This document shows positions 33,916 to 43,229 of a stretch of 64,000 nt of DNA, in pieces (the stretch's first letter is position 1; every line of letters starts with the position of its first letter). The stretch is from the NCBI GenBank assembly GCA_031551265.1, contig JAVBNU010000005.1, positions 62,001 to 126,000 on the forward strand. Direction: 5' to 3'. The position numbers and the translations under genes were made by a program. The notes below the pieces were generated by a model that ran no database searches, was not told where the DNA came from, and worked only from the letters and a program-made list of their open reading frames with translations. The stretch is from JAVBNU01 sp031551265 (lineage in GTDB: Bacteria > Cyanobacteriota > Vampirovibrionia > Gastranaerophilales > Gastranaerophilaceae).

Positions 33916-35536
33916 TGTTATCCTCGATGATTGTATTTAATGGTTCTGAAAGCGATGAGTAGCTATGTTTTGCTTCGTCAGAGCATACAGGGAAATCCGC
34001 ACGATAATGTGCGCCGCGTGATTCCTCACGTGCCAGTGCAAAGTTTGTAATCAATTCCGACACAGTAATCATATTTTTAAGTGCGTATTCTTCTTTTTCT
34101 AAACATTTTTCTGTGTATTTGAATTGTTGTTTAATATTAGAAATTTGTTCTTTTGCTTTGAGAAGAGAATCTTTGCTGCGAACAATACCTACATTTTGCC
34201 ACATAGTATTTTTTAAAGTTTCTTTCAGTGTTTTAGCATCAATTCCGTAATATTCATCTTCTGTCTGATATTTTTGAATTGTGTCTCTGATGTTGTTATC
34301 AATTTGATTTGAAATTTGTAAATTAGCGAATGAAAGGTAATTCGAAAGCTCGTACGCGCAAACCACACACTCAAGCAATGAATTACTCGCGAGCCTGTTC
34401 GCCCCATGCAACGATGTACAAGCCACTTCACCGATTGCGTATAAACCTTTTAGTGACGTTACTCCCTCGACAGTTGTTTTTACACCGCCCATCATATAAT
34501 GTGCTGCAGGAGCAACCGGGATATAATCCTTTGAAATATCTATGCCGTTTTGCATACAAATATTTGAAATATTTGGAAATCTTTTTAACAATTTATCTTT
34601 ATTTATATTAGTTGCGTCAAGGTACATATTATTGGCGTGAAGTTCTTTCATCTCGCTATAAATAGCCCTTGTAACAACATCTCTGGGAGCTAGTTCACCG
34701 GCCTCTGTATATTTTGTGACAAAATTATTGCCGTCGCTGTCCACTAATTTCGCGCCTTCGCCTCTTACTGCTTCTGAAATCAAAAACTGGCTTTCATCAT
34801 TGCTGATAGCTAGAGCGGTAGGGTGAAATTGTGTGAACTCCATATCTTGGACGATAGCGCCTGCGTTGTAAGCAATTGCAATGCCGTCACCTGTTGCGAC
34901 TTGTGGATTTGTTGTGTGTCTGTAAATTTGGCCTGTGCCACCTGTTGCGAGTACAGTTGCGCCTGCATAGATTATTTCGTATTCTTTTGTCAGAGCATTA
35001 AACGCAACCAATCCTCTGCAGGTTTGAGCATCGTCAACTAATAATTCTACAGCCAGAGTTTGCTCGTAAATTGTTATATTTTGTTCCTGACGAATTTTAT
35101 CAACAAGCGCTTTTTCGATGAATTTTCCCGTCGCGTCACCACCGGCATGCAGGATTCTGTTCACACTGTGAGCGCCTTCAAGGGTAAATTTTAATTCGTT
35201 TTTCTCGTCACGATCAAAATCAACGCCGATTTCTAATAAGTCTTTGATAACGGCTTCTGAGTTTTCAGAAATGTATTTAATTATATTAAAATCAGAAAGC
35301 CCGCAGCCTGATTTGATTGTATCCGAAATATGCAAGCTGATGCTGTCTAAAGAATTTTCGGAAAGTACTCCGACAATCCCGCCTTGTGCGTAGCGAGAAT
35401 TACTCTCATTAAGGTTTGATTTAGTAATGATAAGTATCCCCTCAGGTAAGTTCATCCCCTGAGCAGACTTCAACGCCGCATACAAACCTGCAATCCCGCT
35501 GCCTATTATTACTATGGAGTACTTAGAATATTTCAT
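33902..35536 (-). CDS. nadB: L-aspartate oxidase NadB
   Basis: NadB oxidises aspartate to iminoaspartate with FAD, the first step of NAD synthesis. The 544-residue protein shows the FAD fingerprint GSGIAGLYAAL, then SRYAQGGIVGV, HPTALAI, HYMMGGVKT and HGANRLASNSLLE, and a C-terminal RGAHYRADFP. Translation is coupled to nadC through a 14-base overlap. Length and motifs are normal. Confidence 0.95.
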   Translation of the reverse strand: MKYSKYSIVIIGSGIAGLYAALKSAQGMNLPEGILIITKSNLNESNSRYAQGGIVGVLSENSLDSISLHISDTIKSGCGLSDFNIIKYISENSEAVIKDLLEIGVDFDRDEKNELKFTLEGAHSVNRILHAGGDATGKFIEKALVDKIRQEQNITIYEQTLAVELLVDDAQTCRGLVAFNALTKEYEIIYAGATVLATGGTGQIYRHTTNPQVATGDGIAIAYNAGAIVQDMEFTQFHPTALAISNDESQFLISEAVRGEGAKLVDSDGNNFVTKYTEAGELAPRDVVTRAIYSEMKELHANNMYLDATNINKDKLLKRFPNISNICMQNGIDISKDYIPVAPAAHYMMGGVKTTVEGVTSLKGLYAIGEVACTSLHGANRLASNSLLECVVCAYELSNYLSFANLQISNQIDNNIRDTIQKYQTEDEYYGIDAKTLKETLKNTMWQNVGIVRSKDSLLKAKEQISNIKQQFKYTEKCLEKEEYALKNMITVSELITNFALAREESRGAHYRADFPVCSDEAKHSYSSLSEPLNTIIEDNIAAV

Positions 35537-35642
35537 GATTACATCTCATTCGTTATAATAACCATTTTAATATAAAAATAATTTTTTTCATTAGACAATT
35601 AATTTTGCCCGGATGGACTTTAACCCATGTTAATAAATATAA

Positions 35643-36644
35643 TTACTTTTTGTTTAATATTTTTTGTAATTTTTCTTCCCATGCGTAGGCTGTTTTGACA
35701 CTTGTCTCTAGTGAGTTTTTGGGATTCCAGCGCAAAGTGTTTTTTGCCTTGCGTGAGTCAGCAAAAAGTGTTGCAGGGTCACCTTCACGACGTTCCACTA
35801 CATCTACATCAATTTTTAAGTCTAAAACTTTTTCGCAAATGCTAAACACTTCTCTGACGCTGTTACCGTTTTCTGTGCCGAGATTGAATACTTCGGATTT
35901 ATCATTGTATTGTAAAAATTCGTAAGCCAACAAGTGCGCATCTGCAAGGTCGTTTATGTTTACGTAGTCTCTTATACACGTTCCGTCAGGCGTCGGGTAA
36001 TCTTCGCCAAAGATTTTGAAAGTTTCACCTTTATTAAATACTGATTTCAAAATATTAGGTACTAAATGAGATTCAGGGTCGTGCCATTCGCCGATTCGCT
36101 CTTTTTCATCAGCGCCAACCACGTTGAAATAACGCAATTTGACGGACTTCAAGCCATAGGCCTTGTCATAATCCTGCATAATGTTTTCAACCATTAACTT
36201 GGATTGTCCGTATGAGTTTATTGGATTCTTAGGGTGTTTTTCGTCCAGCGGCACATACTCAGGCTCTCCATAAATAGCACAAGTTGAAGAAAATACTATG
36301 TAGCTTACTTTGTGTTTTAGCATTGTATCCAAAAGATTTAGCGTGCCAAATACATTGTTACGGTAATATTTAGCAGGATTTTTTACGCTTTCACCAACCA
36401 ACGAATATGCTGCAAAGTGCACCACAGCATCAATTTTGTAGCTTTCGAAAACTTTTTCTATGTCACCAATATTTTTTAAGTCGCCTTTTACAAATTCGAC
36501 ATTGCCGATTTTTTTGAGTTCTTCAATAGTTTCAATATGACCGGTTTCAAGATTGTCAAAAATTACTAAATCGTAGCCCGCATTTAAAAACTTAACTGCC
36601 GTATGACTACCAATGTACCCTGCACCACCTGTAATTAATATCAT
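35643..36644 (-). CDS. galE: UDP-glucose 4-epimerase
   Basis: The 333-residue short-chain dehydrogenase has GGAGYIGSH at the N-terminus for NAD binding, the catalytic Ser of FSSTCAIYGEP and the Tyr-x3-Lys of SYGQSK. It interconverts UDP-glucose and UDP-galactose for surface polysaccharide or galactose use. AAGGAGA lies upstream of the ATG. Monocistronic. Confidence 0.93.
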   Translation of the reverse strand: MILITGGAGYIGSHTAVKFLNAGYDLVIFDNLETGHIETIEELKKIGNVEFVKGDLKNIGDIEKVFESYKIDAVVHFAAYSLVGESVKNPAKYYRNNVFGTLNLLDTMLKHKVSYIVFSSTCAIYGEPEYVPLDEKHPKNPINSYGQSKLMVENIMQDYDKAYGLKSVKLRYFNVVGADEKERIGEWHDPESHLVPNILKSVFNKGETFKIFGEDYPTPDGTCIRDYVNINDLADAHLLAYEFLQYNDKSEVFNLGTENGNSVREVFSICEKVLDLKIDVDVVERREGDPATLFADSRKAKNTLRWNPKNSLETSVKTAYAWEEKLQKILNKK

Positions 36645-36747
36645 AATCTCTCCTTTGAATAACTTTATAAATTAATTTTACTATAAAATTATAAAACTTG
36701 CTTTTTGTTAATTATAATTGCCTATATCAATTTACTCCAACATACAA

Positions 36748-36846
36748 GTCATCCCGTGCTTGACACGGGATCTATCCAAAGAAGATATATAGCACCTAAC
36801 TGGCAAGATCCCGGATATTTTTCTGCAAAAAATTCCGGGATGACAG
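36748..36846. repeat. Dispersed palindromic repeat, GTCAT...ATGAC type
   Basis: Starts GTCATCCCGTGCTTGACACG and ends TTCCGGGATGAC. Its first 29 bases are the reverse complement of part of the repeat at 3811-3922. Confidence 0.8.
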
Positions 36847-36982
36847 CCACCTGATATCAAAAAAAGTTAGACATTTTCATCTAACCCATCAGAAAAATTC
36901 AAATAATTTGATGGGTTGAATGAAATTGTTCAATCCATCCTACAGGGCTGTCGCATAGAATAATTTCTTTGCTCTATTATAC

Positions 36983-37184
36983 GTCACCCTGAAACATTTA
37001 TTCTTGTAATTATTCTTAAAACGTGAATATTCAGGGTCTGTCGGATTGATAACCATATCCTACGTTTATCCGACAGATGCACTTATTCAAGTATCCTGAG
37101 ATGTAGGGCTCCTGTGTCGCCTACATCTCAAGCCCGAACAGATAAGTTCATTATAAAATGCAACGTTTGGCGCCTCGGCATGAC
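36983..37184. repeat. 202-bp dispersed repeat, copy 2
   Basis: Begins GTCACCCTGAAACATT and ends CTCGGCATGAC; same length and order of blocks as the copy at 30898-31099. Between the blocks the copies differ, mostly at unpaired positions, as expected of an old element kept by structure. Confidence 0.85.
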
Positions 37185-37219
37185 AGCAAGTCTTATTGCA
37201 CCTTACATATTTACTTCAC

Positions 37220-37253
37220 AAAAAAAGAGACCGACTTTGCAGCCGGTCTCTTT
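37220..37253 (-). terminator. Terminator of the SLH gene
   Basis: On the minus strand the stem AGAGACCGGCT / AGTCGGTCTCT is followed by TTTTTTT, just past the stop codon at 37276. Confidence 0.85.
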
Positions 37254-37275
37254 GAATATATTACTTACGTAATTA

Positions 37276-38742
37276 TTAGTATAGAATTGTAAGTTCTTCG
37301 TTCGGGTTCAAAGATGAATCGTTAGACAAGCTTGGTACGATTGTATAAAGAATCTCGTCGCCGATTTCATAAATAATACCGAAAGTACCGCTTACAAGTA
37401 GTGAACCTAAGTCAAGTAACATTTTACCTAAAGATACAACGCTGTATCCGGCACTTTTGATACCTGAACCAGGATGTAGAGTTAATGTTTCAACGAAGAT
37501 GTTAGCGAAGTTGTCACCAAATTCTTCTAATCTATCAGCGATAACATTAACGCCTGTACCTACTGTACGACCGGCAACACCAACTACTCTTGCAGAACCT
37601 GTGAATGGAGCTCCTACAATTCTAGCAATGATGTTTGGATTTTTAAGAACGTCTGCTCTTGCTTCTGACATTTTATCAGGGAAGTAAGCTTTGCAGTCGC
37701 CGTCTTTAACACGGTTGAATTTGACTTGTACGAAACCACATCTGTTAACACCTGGTCTTTGTACTTTTACAACTTCACCGCTAACTTCAGAACCTGCAGG
37801 GAATGATTTACCTTCAACAGTAGCTGCTTGTAATAATTTTGCAGTAAATCTGTCACCGATGTTTGAATGTTTAGCACTGATTCTGTCGTTCATTTTTATT
37901 TTTAAACATATAGGTTTATAGTCTTTGATTGCTTGAGGAGCATTAGCATCAACGCCTAGATTTTTGCCGTATGCTAACTCTTGTCTCAATGTAGCAACTA
38001 AGTATGCAACTTGTTCTTTAGATAAATACTCATCTTCAACAACTTTTTTCTGATCAGGCACTTGCTCTAAAAGATTAGATGCAGCAACTTCTCTGGTTGG
38101 TGTGTTAGCCCAGGTTGGGATATGTTGAATAGCTTTACCTTTGTATGTTGGTGTACCTGAGTTGTTGAAAGGTACATCAATAATTTGAGCGATTGTAGCA
38201 AAAACTTCAGCTTTTGTTACAGGTTGGTCAGGTCTGAAATTGTTATCAGGGTAACCAATCATAATACCTGCGCCCAAAGCTTTGTAAATCCAACTTGCAG
38301 CCCAGTATTCATATGAAACGTCATCATATTTTTTTGTAGGTTTTTGACCAACAGCGAAGCCTTCAGCTAGGATTACAGCTAATTCAGAGCGTAATACAGG
38401 CATTTTAGGGTTGAATTCGCCCATTTGTTTTTCTTTGATTAAGCTCAGTACGTCTTGCGCCCAAGCGTTAGCATATACTGATTCTTTGTTTTTAAAGCCC
38501 ATTCTGTTTGCAGCTTTGTTAATTTTACCGCCAACTACATAATTGTAATCACCTTCTGTGGTATATGTTTGGTTTTCATCCATAAAGAATGATGGGTGAG
38601 CATACGCTTCAACTTTTTTATCAGCACATTCACAAGTTTTTTTGACTTTGCAGCCGCAGCCCTTTTGACATCCTGCAAACGCAGTTGATGCTGTGAGTGA
38701 TAAAACCATCAGCAACGCTACCAGTTTCTTGAATCTTTCCAT
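37276..38742 (-). CDS. Exported SLH-domain envelope protein
   Basis: The 488-residue protein has a signal peptide (about 1-23) followed by a cysteine-rich stretch (CQKGCGCKVKKTCEC). An SLH domain lies at about 90-185 (AWAQDVLSLIKEK ... ILAEGFAV, then YWAASWIYKALGAGIMIGYPDNNFRP). The C-terminal half has strand-rich segments and hydrophobic, Gly/Val-rich stretches. SLH domains bind cell-wall polymers; in cyanobacteria they occur in outer-membrane porins, and a similar envelope link is likely. A strong promoter and terminator suggest high expression. Confidence 0.85.
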   Translation of the reverse strand: MERFKKLVALLMVLSLTASTAFAGCQKGCGCKVKKTCECADKKVEAYAHPSFFMDENQTYTTEGDYNYVVGGKINKAANRMGFKNKESVYANAWAQDVLSLIKEKQMGEFNPKMPVLRSELAVILAEGFAVGQKPTKKYDDVSYEYWAASWIYKALGAGIMIGYPDNNFRPDQPVTKAEVFATIAQIIDVPFNNSGTPTYKGKAIQHIPTWANTPTREVAASNLLEQVPDQKKVVEDEYLSKEQVAYLVATLRQELAYGKNLGVDANAPQAIKDYKPICLKIKMNDRISAKHSNIGDRFTAKLLQAATVEGKSFPAGSEVSGEVVKVQRPGVNRCGFVQVKFNRVKDGDCKAYFPDKMSEARADVLKNPNIIARIVGAPFTGSARVVGVAGRTVGTGVNVIADRLEEFGDNFANIFVETLTLHPGSGIKSAGYSVVSLGKMLLDLGSLLVSGTFGIIYEIGDEILYTIVPSLSNDSSLNPNEELTILY

Positions 38743-38794
38743 AACTTTCTCCTATAACAGTTATATCTTCTATGTCATAATTTATATATGCAGA

Positions 38795-38823
38795 ATTATC
38801 CTATAAGTATAGAAAAAAGTCAA
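38795..38823 (-). promoter_or_regulatory. Housekeeping-type promoter of the SLH gene
   Basis: TTGACT (38823-38818), 17 bases, GATAAT (38800-38795) on the minus strand. It is a standard sigma-70 spacing and differs from the TAGCAA element in front of the tagged genes. Confidence 0.7.
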
Positions 38824-38838
38824 GTATAAATTCAAATA

Positions 38839-40467
38839 TTAAGCGTGATTTGATTGTATTTTCTGCAGTGTTTTGCTGTCCATAAAATAAGGATTTAATT
38901 GATTTAATTTTGGCTGCGGAGCAGATGCTGTATTTTTACCTTTGTGAGATATTTTTTTATGGAGTTTGTTAGTAATAAATATATTCAGAAACGGCACGCC
39001 AATGCCAAGAGCCAATGCCGAGTATGCATACCCTGCAAGTTGAGCTTTATTTACGCAGTTTATTCTCGTTTTAGCTTTTTCCGGCAGTAATTCCAGCAGC
39101 TGTTTGAACGACTTAGAGGCTTCATCACCGGTGAATACATGTTTGGCCTTTTTAAGTTCTTCAAATAAAATTTCTTCGCTACTTTTGACAGATGTGTTGG
39201 TAATCCAGTGCCAGAATTTGTAGAGAGAACCGCGTCCTTGTTTAAACTCGCTGGTATCATAATTTAGTAAATTTTTATCGCCATAAGCACGCGCAACTAA
39301 TTTTGATACGAACCCGCCCAACAGCAGCCAGTTAGCAAAACCCAGAGTATCTTTAATGCAGGTTTCACGGAGTTCATTACCATCACGTGCTGCTGCCATA
39401 CGACTCATAATCGTCAAGCCGTAAATCATTTTAAATTGCGCTAAGTTAGGTACAACTCCGGAAAATTGTATTCTGTCCGATAGCTTCGCGATTGAGCGTT
39501 CACCGATTGATGCCGTTGCAAAAGCACCCATACCTATTGCGGCAAGGAGTTTTTTGAATTTAAAACCCGGAGAATTGTCTGCCTGCTCACCTTGCACGCC
39601 GACAAAACCTTCTTTGCCGGTTCTCAGCTTCGTTAACCAGCGATTAATCGGCTGCATTGAAACACCTATGGCGATCGGGATGGCTAAACCGCATAATGAA
39701 GCTGCAAGCTTATTTCGTTTCAAACCTGTAATTAGCTCTTGGCTGACATTTTCGCCGCCTGCTTTGACAAACGAACGACCCACTGCCACAAAATGGTCAA
39801 GCGTAGAGCTTAGTGAATTATCAATCGGAGCGAGGCTTCCTATTTTCAGTTTGCACGCCTGATTACCCCCCGATTCGGAGGTTATAATCGCTGTGAGTTT
39901 TTGTTTTGCCTCTTTACCGAGGGAATATTTGGCGCTTGAATCATCTGTTATTGCTTTTTCAAGAATGCCTACAATCTTATTTTTTGCTGTTGAATCTTCA
40001 ATCCTGCGCCATTCTTCGCCGTTTAAAATTTGTAAATTATCACAAAAATCTGCAGCGAATGCAGCCGCTTTAGAAGCATGACCTTTTGATGTCTGTGCGT
40101 TATTATATAATTCACCCAAAGCCTCAATAGTTGAGCCATTAGCATAAATTTGGTCTGCTTTTAGGCCGGGGTATTTGCTATTCAGGAGTTTGCCCAGTAT
40201 CGTAGCCGCACCTACACCCCATATGCCAAGCAGGGCAAAGTTGAGTGTGCTGCTGAATTCTCTTACAGCAGTTTCTGTAGCAGCGTCAAAACCTCTTGTG
40301 CTGTCAATAGCAGTTCTTGGCAAGCCCATAGACGCCGCATCAATACCTATACACGCAATCGCCGGATTTGCATTGAGAAAATGCAAGCCCGTTGTCAGAA
40401 CCTCGGTCGGGCCCTTGAAGCTTGTATATTGGTTATTTTGTTCTTTTTGTGTAATTCGTACTTGCAT
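38839..40467 (-). CDS. Tagged membrane protein (TSFKG motif), large paralogue 1
   Basis: This 542-residue protein starts MQVRITQKEQNNQYTSFKG with the core S-F-K-G at 16-19. Several hydrophobic segments are visible (about 84-106, 253-270, 300-316, 380-397, 485-503). It shares with the upstream gene the block P-R-T-A-x-D-x-x-x-G-F-x-A-x-x-E-T-x-x-R-E and the later N-E-L-R-E-T motif. There is no signal peptide. The pair looks like an old tandem duplication. Function unknown. The shared promoter lies at 40498-40529, inside the 59 bases between the genes, so each copy has its own promoter. Confidence 0.7.
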   Translation of the reverse strand: MQVRITQKEQNNQYTSFKGPTEVLTTGLHFLNANPAIACIGIDAASMGLPRTAIDSTRGFDAATETAVREFSSTLNFALLGIWGVGAATILGKLLNSKYPGLKADQIYANGSTIEALGELYNNAQTSKGHASKAAAFAADFCDNLQILNGEEWRRIEDSTAKNKIVGILEKAITDDSSAKYSLGKEAKQKLTAIITSESGGNQACKLKIGSLAPIDNSLSSTLDHFVAVGRSFVKAGGENVSQELITGLKRNKLAASLCGLAIPIAIGVSMQPINRWLTKLRTGKEGFVGVQGEQADNSPGFKFKKLLAAIGMGAFATASIGERSIAKLSDRIQFSGVVPNLAQFKMIYGLTIMSRMAAARDGNELRETCIKDTLGFANWLLLGGFVSKLVARAYGDKNLLNYDTSEFKQGRGSLYKFWHWITNTSVKSSEEILFEELKKAKHVFTGDEASKSFKQLLELLPEKAKTRINCVNKAQLAGYAYSALALGIGVPFLNIFITNKLHKKISHKGKNTASAPQPKLNQLNPYFMDSKTLQKIQSNHA

Positions 40468-40497
40468 ATAGTGATGTTTTCATTAAATTTTTATATT

Positions 40498-40529
40498 TAT
40501 TTTAAGTTCGTAAATATAAAATATTGCTA
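40498..40529 (-). promoter_or_regulatory. Shared tag-regulon promoter element (copy G)
   Basis: On the minus strand TAGCAATATTTTATATTT and then CTTAAAATAAAT; TAAAAT occupies positions 26-31 of the element, as TATAAT does in other copies. It overlaps the last codons of the upstream paralogue. Confidence 0.6.
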
Positions 40530-42113
40530 GTTTGTAGAGTTTTGTAAACCTGAGAATTTTTGGAAAATTTGAGGCGTGCCTCTTTTATGGTAATAAAATA
40601 AGTCTTTTATTGCCTGAGTGTTTTCCGATACTTTCTTTTGCTGTTCCTTGCGCTCATTGCGCTCAGTTTGTTTTCTAGTATACCACGGAATAAGCAAACC
40701 AAGTAATAAAGTTGAAAATCCTAAACTGCTAAGCTGACAAACTGTTCTCAGATTTTTTGTTTTTACATGATTAGCGACTTCATCAAAGGATTTGAGATGA
40801 GCGTCACCAATCCAGTTAATAACTTTTGAGGCCACGCTTGCATCTTTTCCAACCACTTTTTTGTAATTGAGTAATTTCACATTGTCGTCGAGTTTTTCGA
40901 AAACAGTAGCAGTTAATTTAGCAGCATAATCGCCAAGCCAATAAAGGCTGGCAAATGTAGCAATATCACGAACCACAGTCTCACGCAGCTCGTTTTTATC
41001 CTCAGCAACAGCCATACGTGAACCGAAGGTTGCGGCCGAAATCCAACGACACTGGTCAAGCGTCGGGAATATTCCTTTGAACTGGAACATTTGCATAGTC
41101 GGCATTTTCCACATCGAAGTCACAGCAACCCCAAGCATTGCGCCTACGGAAAGCAATTTGTGGAAAAATAGTGATTTTTTATCTTCATCGCTGTGAACTT
41201 TAGGCTTGTGGTCTTTGCTGCCAAAATCTTTGTAGATGGGCGCGCCATGCGAGCCGGAGGTATATTTTGTGATTGCACGATTTATACTTTGCATTGACAT
41301 TGCAAGTGGGATAATGATTGCAAGCCCTATGATACTTTTTGAGTTGATTAAGTTTCTGGATTTCATTTTGAAATTAGCCAGATTATCGCCAACTTCATCA
41401 AGTTTAAATCTACGTCCGAGTTCAATCATGTCACCCAGCAAGCCTTCAAGGTTAGAGCCGAAATTTTTGCCGTCAATTTTTAAGATTTCAGATGCCTGAG
41501 TCAATTTGACTAGTTTTGAGTAAGCCCGGGTGACACCTTCCGCAGTTTGTTGTTTATCTTTTACAATTGCTTCGGTGACTATGTTTATGGCATCGTTTAA
41601 TTTTGCACCCTGGCTTGAATATGCAATTTCTTCTTTACCTCTGATTGCGCTGACTTTGTGCAATACGTCCGAGACATAGGACTTTATACGTTCTTCTTTT
41701 GTTGCCCCCCCAGCTTTATCATAAAAATCAGCGAGCGTGTTAATACTGCCCTCGTTTGCCCACACTGATGCCATGTTGAGATGTTTGAGGCCGTTCATGG
41801 CAAGTGGTTGTAAAAGTTTAGCCACTCCCAATACGAAAAAGCTCGGTATGAGACAGTTTACTATAAGCCCTGAAGATTCACGCCTGAATGTCTCAAACGC
41901 TGCGAACCCGTTGGTTCTCGCATCAAGAGCTGTACGCGGACCAATCGCTGTAATGCCGTCAATAATCGACACGTTGAGCATCGGGTATTTGTCGCAATAG
42001 CTCAACACAGCAGTAGCCCCGTCAATTATACCGCCTTTAAATGACTGATTCTGATGGGGGGGCGTATTGTTATTAATACTTTGTTGGTTTACTTTTATTG
42101 AATTATAACTCAT
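40527..42113 (-). CDS. Tagged membrane protein (QSFKGG motif), large paralogue 2
   Basis: This 528-residue protein starts with an Asn/Gln-rich segment and the core Q-S-F-K-G-G at 23-28. Like its neighbour it has the G-P-R-T-A-L-D ... F-R-R-E block near 55-80, hydrophobic segments (about 82-103, 265-282, 318-333, 478-494) and N-E-L-R-E-T. It probably sits in or on a membrane. No known domain is recognised. Under its own shared promoter element (42166-42197). The ribosome-binding site is weak. Confidence 0.7.
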   Translation of the reverse strand: MSYNSIKVNQQSINNNTPPHQNQSFKGGIIDGATAVLSYCDKYPMLNVSIIDGITAIGPRTALDARTNGFAAFETFRRESSGLIVNCLIPSFFVLGVAKLLQPLAMNGLKHLNMASVWANEGSINTLADFYDKAGGATKEERIKSYVSDVLHKVSAIRGKEEIAYSSQGAKLNDAINIVTEAIVKDKQQTAEGVTRAYSKLVKLTQASEILKIDGKNFGSNLEGLLGDMIELGRRFKLDEVGDNLANFKMKSRNLINSKSIIGLAIIIPLAMSMQSINRAITKYTSGSHGAPIYKDFGSKDHKPKVHSDEDKKSLFFHKLLSVGAMLGVAVTSMWKMPTMQMFQFKGIFPTLDQCRWISAATFGSRMAVAEDKNELRETVVRDIATFASLYWLGDYAAKLTATVFEKLDDNVKLLNYKKVVGKDASVASKVINWIGDAHLKSFDEVANHVKTKNLRTVCQLSSLGFSTLLLGLLIPWYTRKQTERNERKEQQKKVSENTQAIKDLFYYHKRGTPQIFQKFSGLQNSTN

Positions 42114-42509
42114 AGTCTAGTATGTGACGACTCTACGTATCTACTTATGATAACAAGAGCACATTAATAATAAAGCCCAACAAAATAAAAATTGCCTCAG
42201 GCAATCGGATTTACTTTTGTGCAATTCTGAAAACCTTGCTATTTTTTATTTAAAGATACGAAATATTGAGGATATAGAGACCCAACCATCAAAATAATGC
42301 ATGTTTATAAAAAAAATAACATCAAATCCGCGTGGTAAATTTTTGTCTCAATTATTTAATATAACTTAATACATGTCCACTTTTTATTCAAATCATAATT
42401 CAAATTTTAAATACTAAAAAAATATTTTCTTAATTATCCTTGGGATGGTTTTTTGTTTTTATTGTGAAACTTAAAATGCCATTGATGCAATTTTATAAGG
42501 AGATTCAAA
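42114..42509. other. Intergenic region between divergent units
   Basis: Holds the shared promoter element for the minus-strand gene and, near its end, TAAGGAGAT in front of the rhodanese gene. Between them the DNA is AT-rich, with no ORF or clear dyad except GCCTCAGGC at 42194-42202. Confidence 0.5.
42166..42197 (-). promoter_or_regulatory. Shared tag-regulon promoter element (copy H)
   Basis: On the minus strand AGGCAATTTTTATTTTG and then CTTTATTATTAAT, with TATTAT at positions 26-31. The -10 lies about 54 bases before the ATG at 42113. Confidence 0.6.
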
Positions 42510-42917
42510 ATGATGGATGATTATATTCATGAGCTTAGAACAACAGCCGAAAAAGCTGAGAAATTTTTCGCAAACCGCCTAGCATTTTCACTAGGCCCTG
42601 TTGAATTAAAAGAAAAAATGACACAACAAAAACTTACAGAAGCGCATGAAAAAGTAGTTCTAATTGACGTTCGTGCAAAAGAAGACTACGACGCAGGACA
42701 CATCGCGGGCGCGATTTCTATTCCTAAAAAAGAACTTAAAGGAAAAATCGGTGAACTATCAAGAAATGATATTCATATAATTTATTGCTACAATCCATAT
42801 TGTCACTTAGGCTCAAAAGCTTGTTTAGTGCTTGCGCGCGAAGGCTTTCCTGTAATGGAACTTTGCGGCGGCTACGATGCGTGGGCTAATTATTTCAGAT
42901 TCGATATCGAGAAGTAA
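42510..42917 (+). CDS. Rhodanese-domain protein
   Basis: A 135-residue single rhodanese domain: LIDVRAKEDYDAGHIAGAISIP, then IIYCYNPYCHLGSKACLVLAREGFPVMELCGGYDAW. The active-site loop has two cysteines (CYNPYCHLG) where most members have C-R-x-G-x-R, so the sulfur acceptor may be either Cys and a disulfide is possible. An N-terminal helical extension of about 40 residues precedes the domain. AAGGAGA gives a good start. Monocistronic. Role could be sulfur transfer or persulfide handling. Confidence 0.85.
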   Translation: MMDDYIHELRTTAEKAEKFFANRLAFSLGPVELKEKMTQQKLTEAHEKVVLIDVRAKEDYDAGHIAGAISIPKKELKGKIGELSRNDIHIIYCYNPYCHLGSKACLVLAREGFPVMELCGGYDAWANYFRFDIEK

Positions 42918-42967
42918 TTCTCTTATTTCTAAATATTAGACTAATTAAAGCATTAATGCAGCGCTCT

Positions 42968-43126
42968 GTCATACCGCAGTGCTAGACGTTGCAATAATTT
43001 TAAGCGTTTATGTGCGGTATCTTACCAGGCGAGAAAAATACGATATAGCCAATTGCGTGTTAGATGGACAGACCCCGCACAGAGTAAGATTACTTTGAAA
43101 CCCTACGCTTAATGCTGCGGGGTGAC
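42968..43126. repeat. Dispersed palindromic repeat, GTCATACCGCAG...CTGCGGGGTGAC
   Basis: The 159-bp element has inverted ends of 12 bp with one mismatch and the same GTCA/TGAC borders as the repeats at 3811, 9143, 30898, 36748 and 36983. No ORF. Confidence 0.75.
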
Positions 43127-43180
43127 GTGAAAGATGAATACTATAATTAAACAACCTAATTTTAGAACATAAAGTCCAAC

Positions 43181-43214
43181 AAAAAAGCCGCAATCATTTG
43201 ACTGCGGCTTTTTT
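43181..43214 (-). terminator. Bidirectional terminator between rhodanese and glycine-zipper genes
   Basis: A GCCGCA / TGCGGC stem with a 10-base loop, flanked by A-run and T-run, works in both directions for the two convergent genes. Confidence 0.85.
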
Positions 43215-43229
43215 ATATTTAATAATCAA

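Larger units (their letters stand above)
36645..37218. other. Repeat-rich intergenic region
   Basis: No gene. It holds the GTCAT palindrome (36748-36846), a TTGGGTTGAA-related dyad near 36901-36945 and the second copy of the 202-bp element (36983-37184). Such clustering suggests a preferred site for these repeats. Confidence 0.7.
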
